From a virus: 21,032 nt of DNA. The stretch is taken from positions 1 through 21,032 of the IMG/VR virus record IMGVR_UViG_3300033553_000093. One strand, written 5' to 3'. Below are positions 20,780-21,032 of the stretch, in pieces. Numbering within the stretch: the first letter of the stretch is position 1; each line of letters opens with the position of its first letter. The notes beneath the pieces were generated by a model, which worked only from the letters and a program-made list of their open reading frames with translations, was not told the origin of the DNA and ran no database searches. The position numbers and the translations under genes were made by a program.

Positions 20780-21032
20780 GAGACTATTTCAATAGACATC
20801 CGAAGCAAGATGTCTTTTTCGAAAACGGTGGAAAATTCTTTTTTAACCGTGGTACGGCTGATAGTTACGGTAAATCCGAAACTGTAGAATATAAGCGGAG
20901 TCAGTTTGTTGCAGATATGCAAATTGTTGATGAATCAGAGTCAGACGCGAAAGCAGAGTCAGACGCGAAAGCAGAGGCAGATGCAAAAGCTGAGGCAGAC
21001 GCGAAAGCAGAGTCAGACGCGAAAGCTGAGGC
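20764..21032 (+). CDS. Repeat-rich protein (partial, C-terminus off the right edge)
   Basis: ATG 20764, overlapping the spanin gene by 16 bases, opens a frame that runs off the window. The N-terminal 45 residues (VRDYFNRHPKQDVFFENGGK with FFFNRGTADSYG) are a small domain common in Bacteroidota phage structural regions. From residue 59 on, a tandem repeat E-(S/A)-D-A-K-A follows, with five complete units and part of the sixth. The repeat is highly charged and would be a helical or coiled stalk. Role unknown. It may be a head decoration or tail-region protein. Confidence 0.65.
   Translation, partial: MEAKVRDYFNRHPKQDVFFENGGKFFFNRGTADSYGKSETVEYKRSQFVADMQIVDESESDAKAESDAKAEADAKAEADAKAESDAKAE
20938..21032 (+). 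repeat. 18-base coding tandem repeat
   Basis: Units of 18 bases (GAGTCAGACGCGAAAGCA and variants) begin at 20938, 20956, 20974, 20992 and 21010, with a sixth cut by the edge. Each codes E-S/A-D-A-K-A. The differences are mostly GAGTCA against GAGGCA and silent changes (GAC/GAT, GCG/GCA, GCA/GCT). Confidence 0.9.

Noticed and set aside
20938-21032. Short tandem repeats as a CRISPR array
   Set aside because: The units are adjacent with no spacers, are 18 bases long and encode an in-frame peptide repeat.
1-21032. Phage end, attachment site, tRNA or other RNA gene
   Set aside because: No terminal repeat with a host junction, tRNA-like fold or rRNA-like segment was recognisable by eye. Both phage ends probably lie outside.

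Overview
The window is the left and central part of a Mu-like transposable phage or prophage from a Bacteroidota (most likely Bacteroidales) host. The phage type is shown by a DDE transposase of MuA size followed by a MuB-like ATPase, and by a Mu-style packaging and head module: terminase subunits, gp36-like, gp29-like portal, MuF/gp30-like, gpG-like, gp37-like, protease/scaffold and capsid. The host assignment rests on Bacteroidota-type promoters (TTTG with a TAnnTTTG-like -7 box), the DUF4494 and DUF4406 proteins and the scarcity of Shine-Dalgarno sites. Neither phage end, no attachment site, no RNA gene and no CRISPR array is visible. The tail genes must lie beyond the right edge.

Layout. 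1-363 (-): the 5' part of a lysogeny repressor, divergent from the early operon across a 100-base control region with a promoter and an ACAATTGT palindrome. 464-9874 (+): a tightly packed early operon with a Cro/Ner-like regulator, an AntA/AntB-type antirepressor, a cytosine-methyltransferase-like protein, small unknowns, the transposase, two consecutive P-loop ATPases, and gp16-like, DUF4494 and DUF3164-like proteins. 9904-11148 (+): a looser, AT-rich accessory block (DUF4406, a 58-residue ORF, a membrane-anchored protein) in which each gene is followed by a copy of one 26-27 base hairpin element. A near-perfect 21-bp-arm bidirectional terminator at 11173-11221 closes it.

11216-17407 (-): an inverted packaging/portal operon, transcribed TerS, TerL, gp36-like, portal, MuF, gpG-like, gp37-like. 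17536 to the right edge (+): a second late operon with protease/scaffold, major capsid, CHAP endolysin, holin-like and one-piece spanin-like proteins and the start of a repeat-rich protein. The two late operons diverge from a 128-base control region.

How the parts work together. Repressor and Cro-like protein set lysis versus lysogeny, and the transposase plus MuB-like ATPase drive replicative transposition. The packaging operon and the capsid operon are switched on from one central divergent region, and the endolysin, holin and spanin cluster lyses the cell. The points most worth following up are a C-terminal extension of the MuF protein that resembles the BECR-type nuclease (toxin) domains carried by phage MuF proteins, a slippery U UUU UUG site at the portal/MuF junction, the repeated element in the accessory block, and an acidic substitution at the expected second catalytic Asp of the transposase.
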